Assembly (NCBI GenBank): GCA_029449245.1
Contig: JANATF010000004.1
Coordinates: 1,922,001 to 1,986,000 of the forward strand
Length of the DNA stretch: 64,000 nucleotides
From: Mortierella alpina
Lineage: Eukaryota; Mortierellomycota; Mortierellomycetes; Mortierellales; Mortierellaceae
Direction: 5' to 3'
Part shown: one piece after another, positions 63,997-64,000 of the stretch
Layout of the letters: the number at the start of each line of letters is the position of its first letter
Position numbering within the stretch: position 1 is the first letter of the stretch
Program-made: the position numbers and the translations under genes
Notes under the pieces: model-generated
Seen by the model: only the letters and a program-made list of their open reading frames with translations
Told to the model about the DNA's origin: nothing
The model's database searches: none

Positions 63997-64000
63997 TGTA

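Overview
The window is fungal nuclear DNA. Genes lie on both strands, are mostly cut by many short GT-AG introns (about 55-130 bases), and sit close together. The mix of conserved genes fits an early-diverging filamentous fungus: a [2Fe-2S]-type ferrochelatase, a mitochondrial TRAP1, snurportin-1 and a CDK5-like kinase. Large NACHT-WD40 genes and a tyrosine-recombinase transposon point in the same direction. My best guess is Mucoromycota, probably Mortierellaceae; this is inference from gene content only. All exon coordinates are hand-made splice models checked for reading phase. No computation or search was run.

Layout. 0.7-5.2 kb: ferrochelatase and a vacuolar-type alkaline phosphatase, both +. 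5.1-11.4 kb: a 6.2 kb block with a 1,861-residue NACHT-WD40 receptor-like gene (-). 11.8-14.5 kb: two tandem DUF1769 paralogues (-). 15.8-18.2 kb: snurportin-1 (+). 18.2-21.5 kb: gene-poor and repeat-rich. 21.5-25.6 kb: exocyst subunit Exo84 (-). 25.9-28.4 kb: CDK5/Pho85-type kinase (-). 29.2-31.0 kb: SSF1/Peter Pan (+). 31.0-33.0 kb: ARP4 (-). 33.3-38.2 kb: an Arb2/FAM172A-type gene (+) whose 3.5 kb fourth intron holds a complete Crypton-type tyrosine recombinase gene on the other strand. 38.8-45.1 kb: a second, inverted copy of the 6.2 kb NACHT-WD40 block (+). 45.5-52.3 kb: UTP10 (-). 52.9-55.5 kb: TRAP1 (+), divergent from UTP10. 55.7-56.4 kb: MsrA (-). 57.2-58.5 kb: inverted second copy of the 18.6-19.9 kb repeat. 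58.7-62.0 kb: a 1,063-residue coiled-coil/leucine-rich-like protein (+). 62.2-64.0 kb: 3' part of an arrestin-like gene (-), cut by the window edge.

How it fits together. Housekeeping genes (haem, phosphate, ribosome assembly, chromatin, snRNP import, exocytosis, mitochondrial folding, protein repair) alternate with accessory islands. The islands hold the NACHT-WD40 pair, the LRR-like protein, the Crypton and dispersed repeats. The two NACHT-WD40 genes are about 30 kb apart in inverted orientation. The copy near 39-45 kb still carries the last codons of the alkaline phosphatase next to the other copy, so it looks like the derived one. Their propellers differ far more than their N-terminal regions, as expected for recognition domains under diversification.
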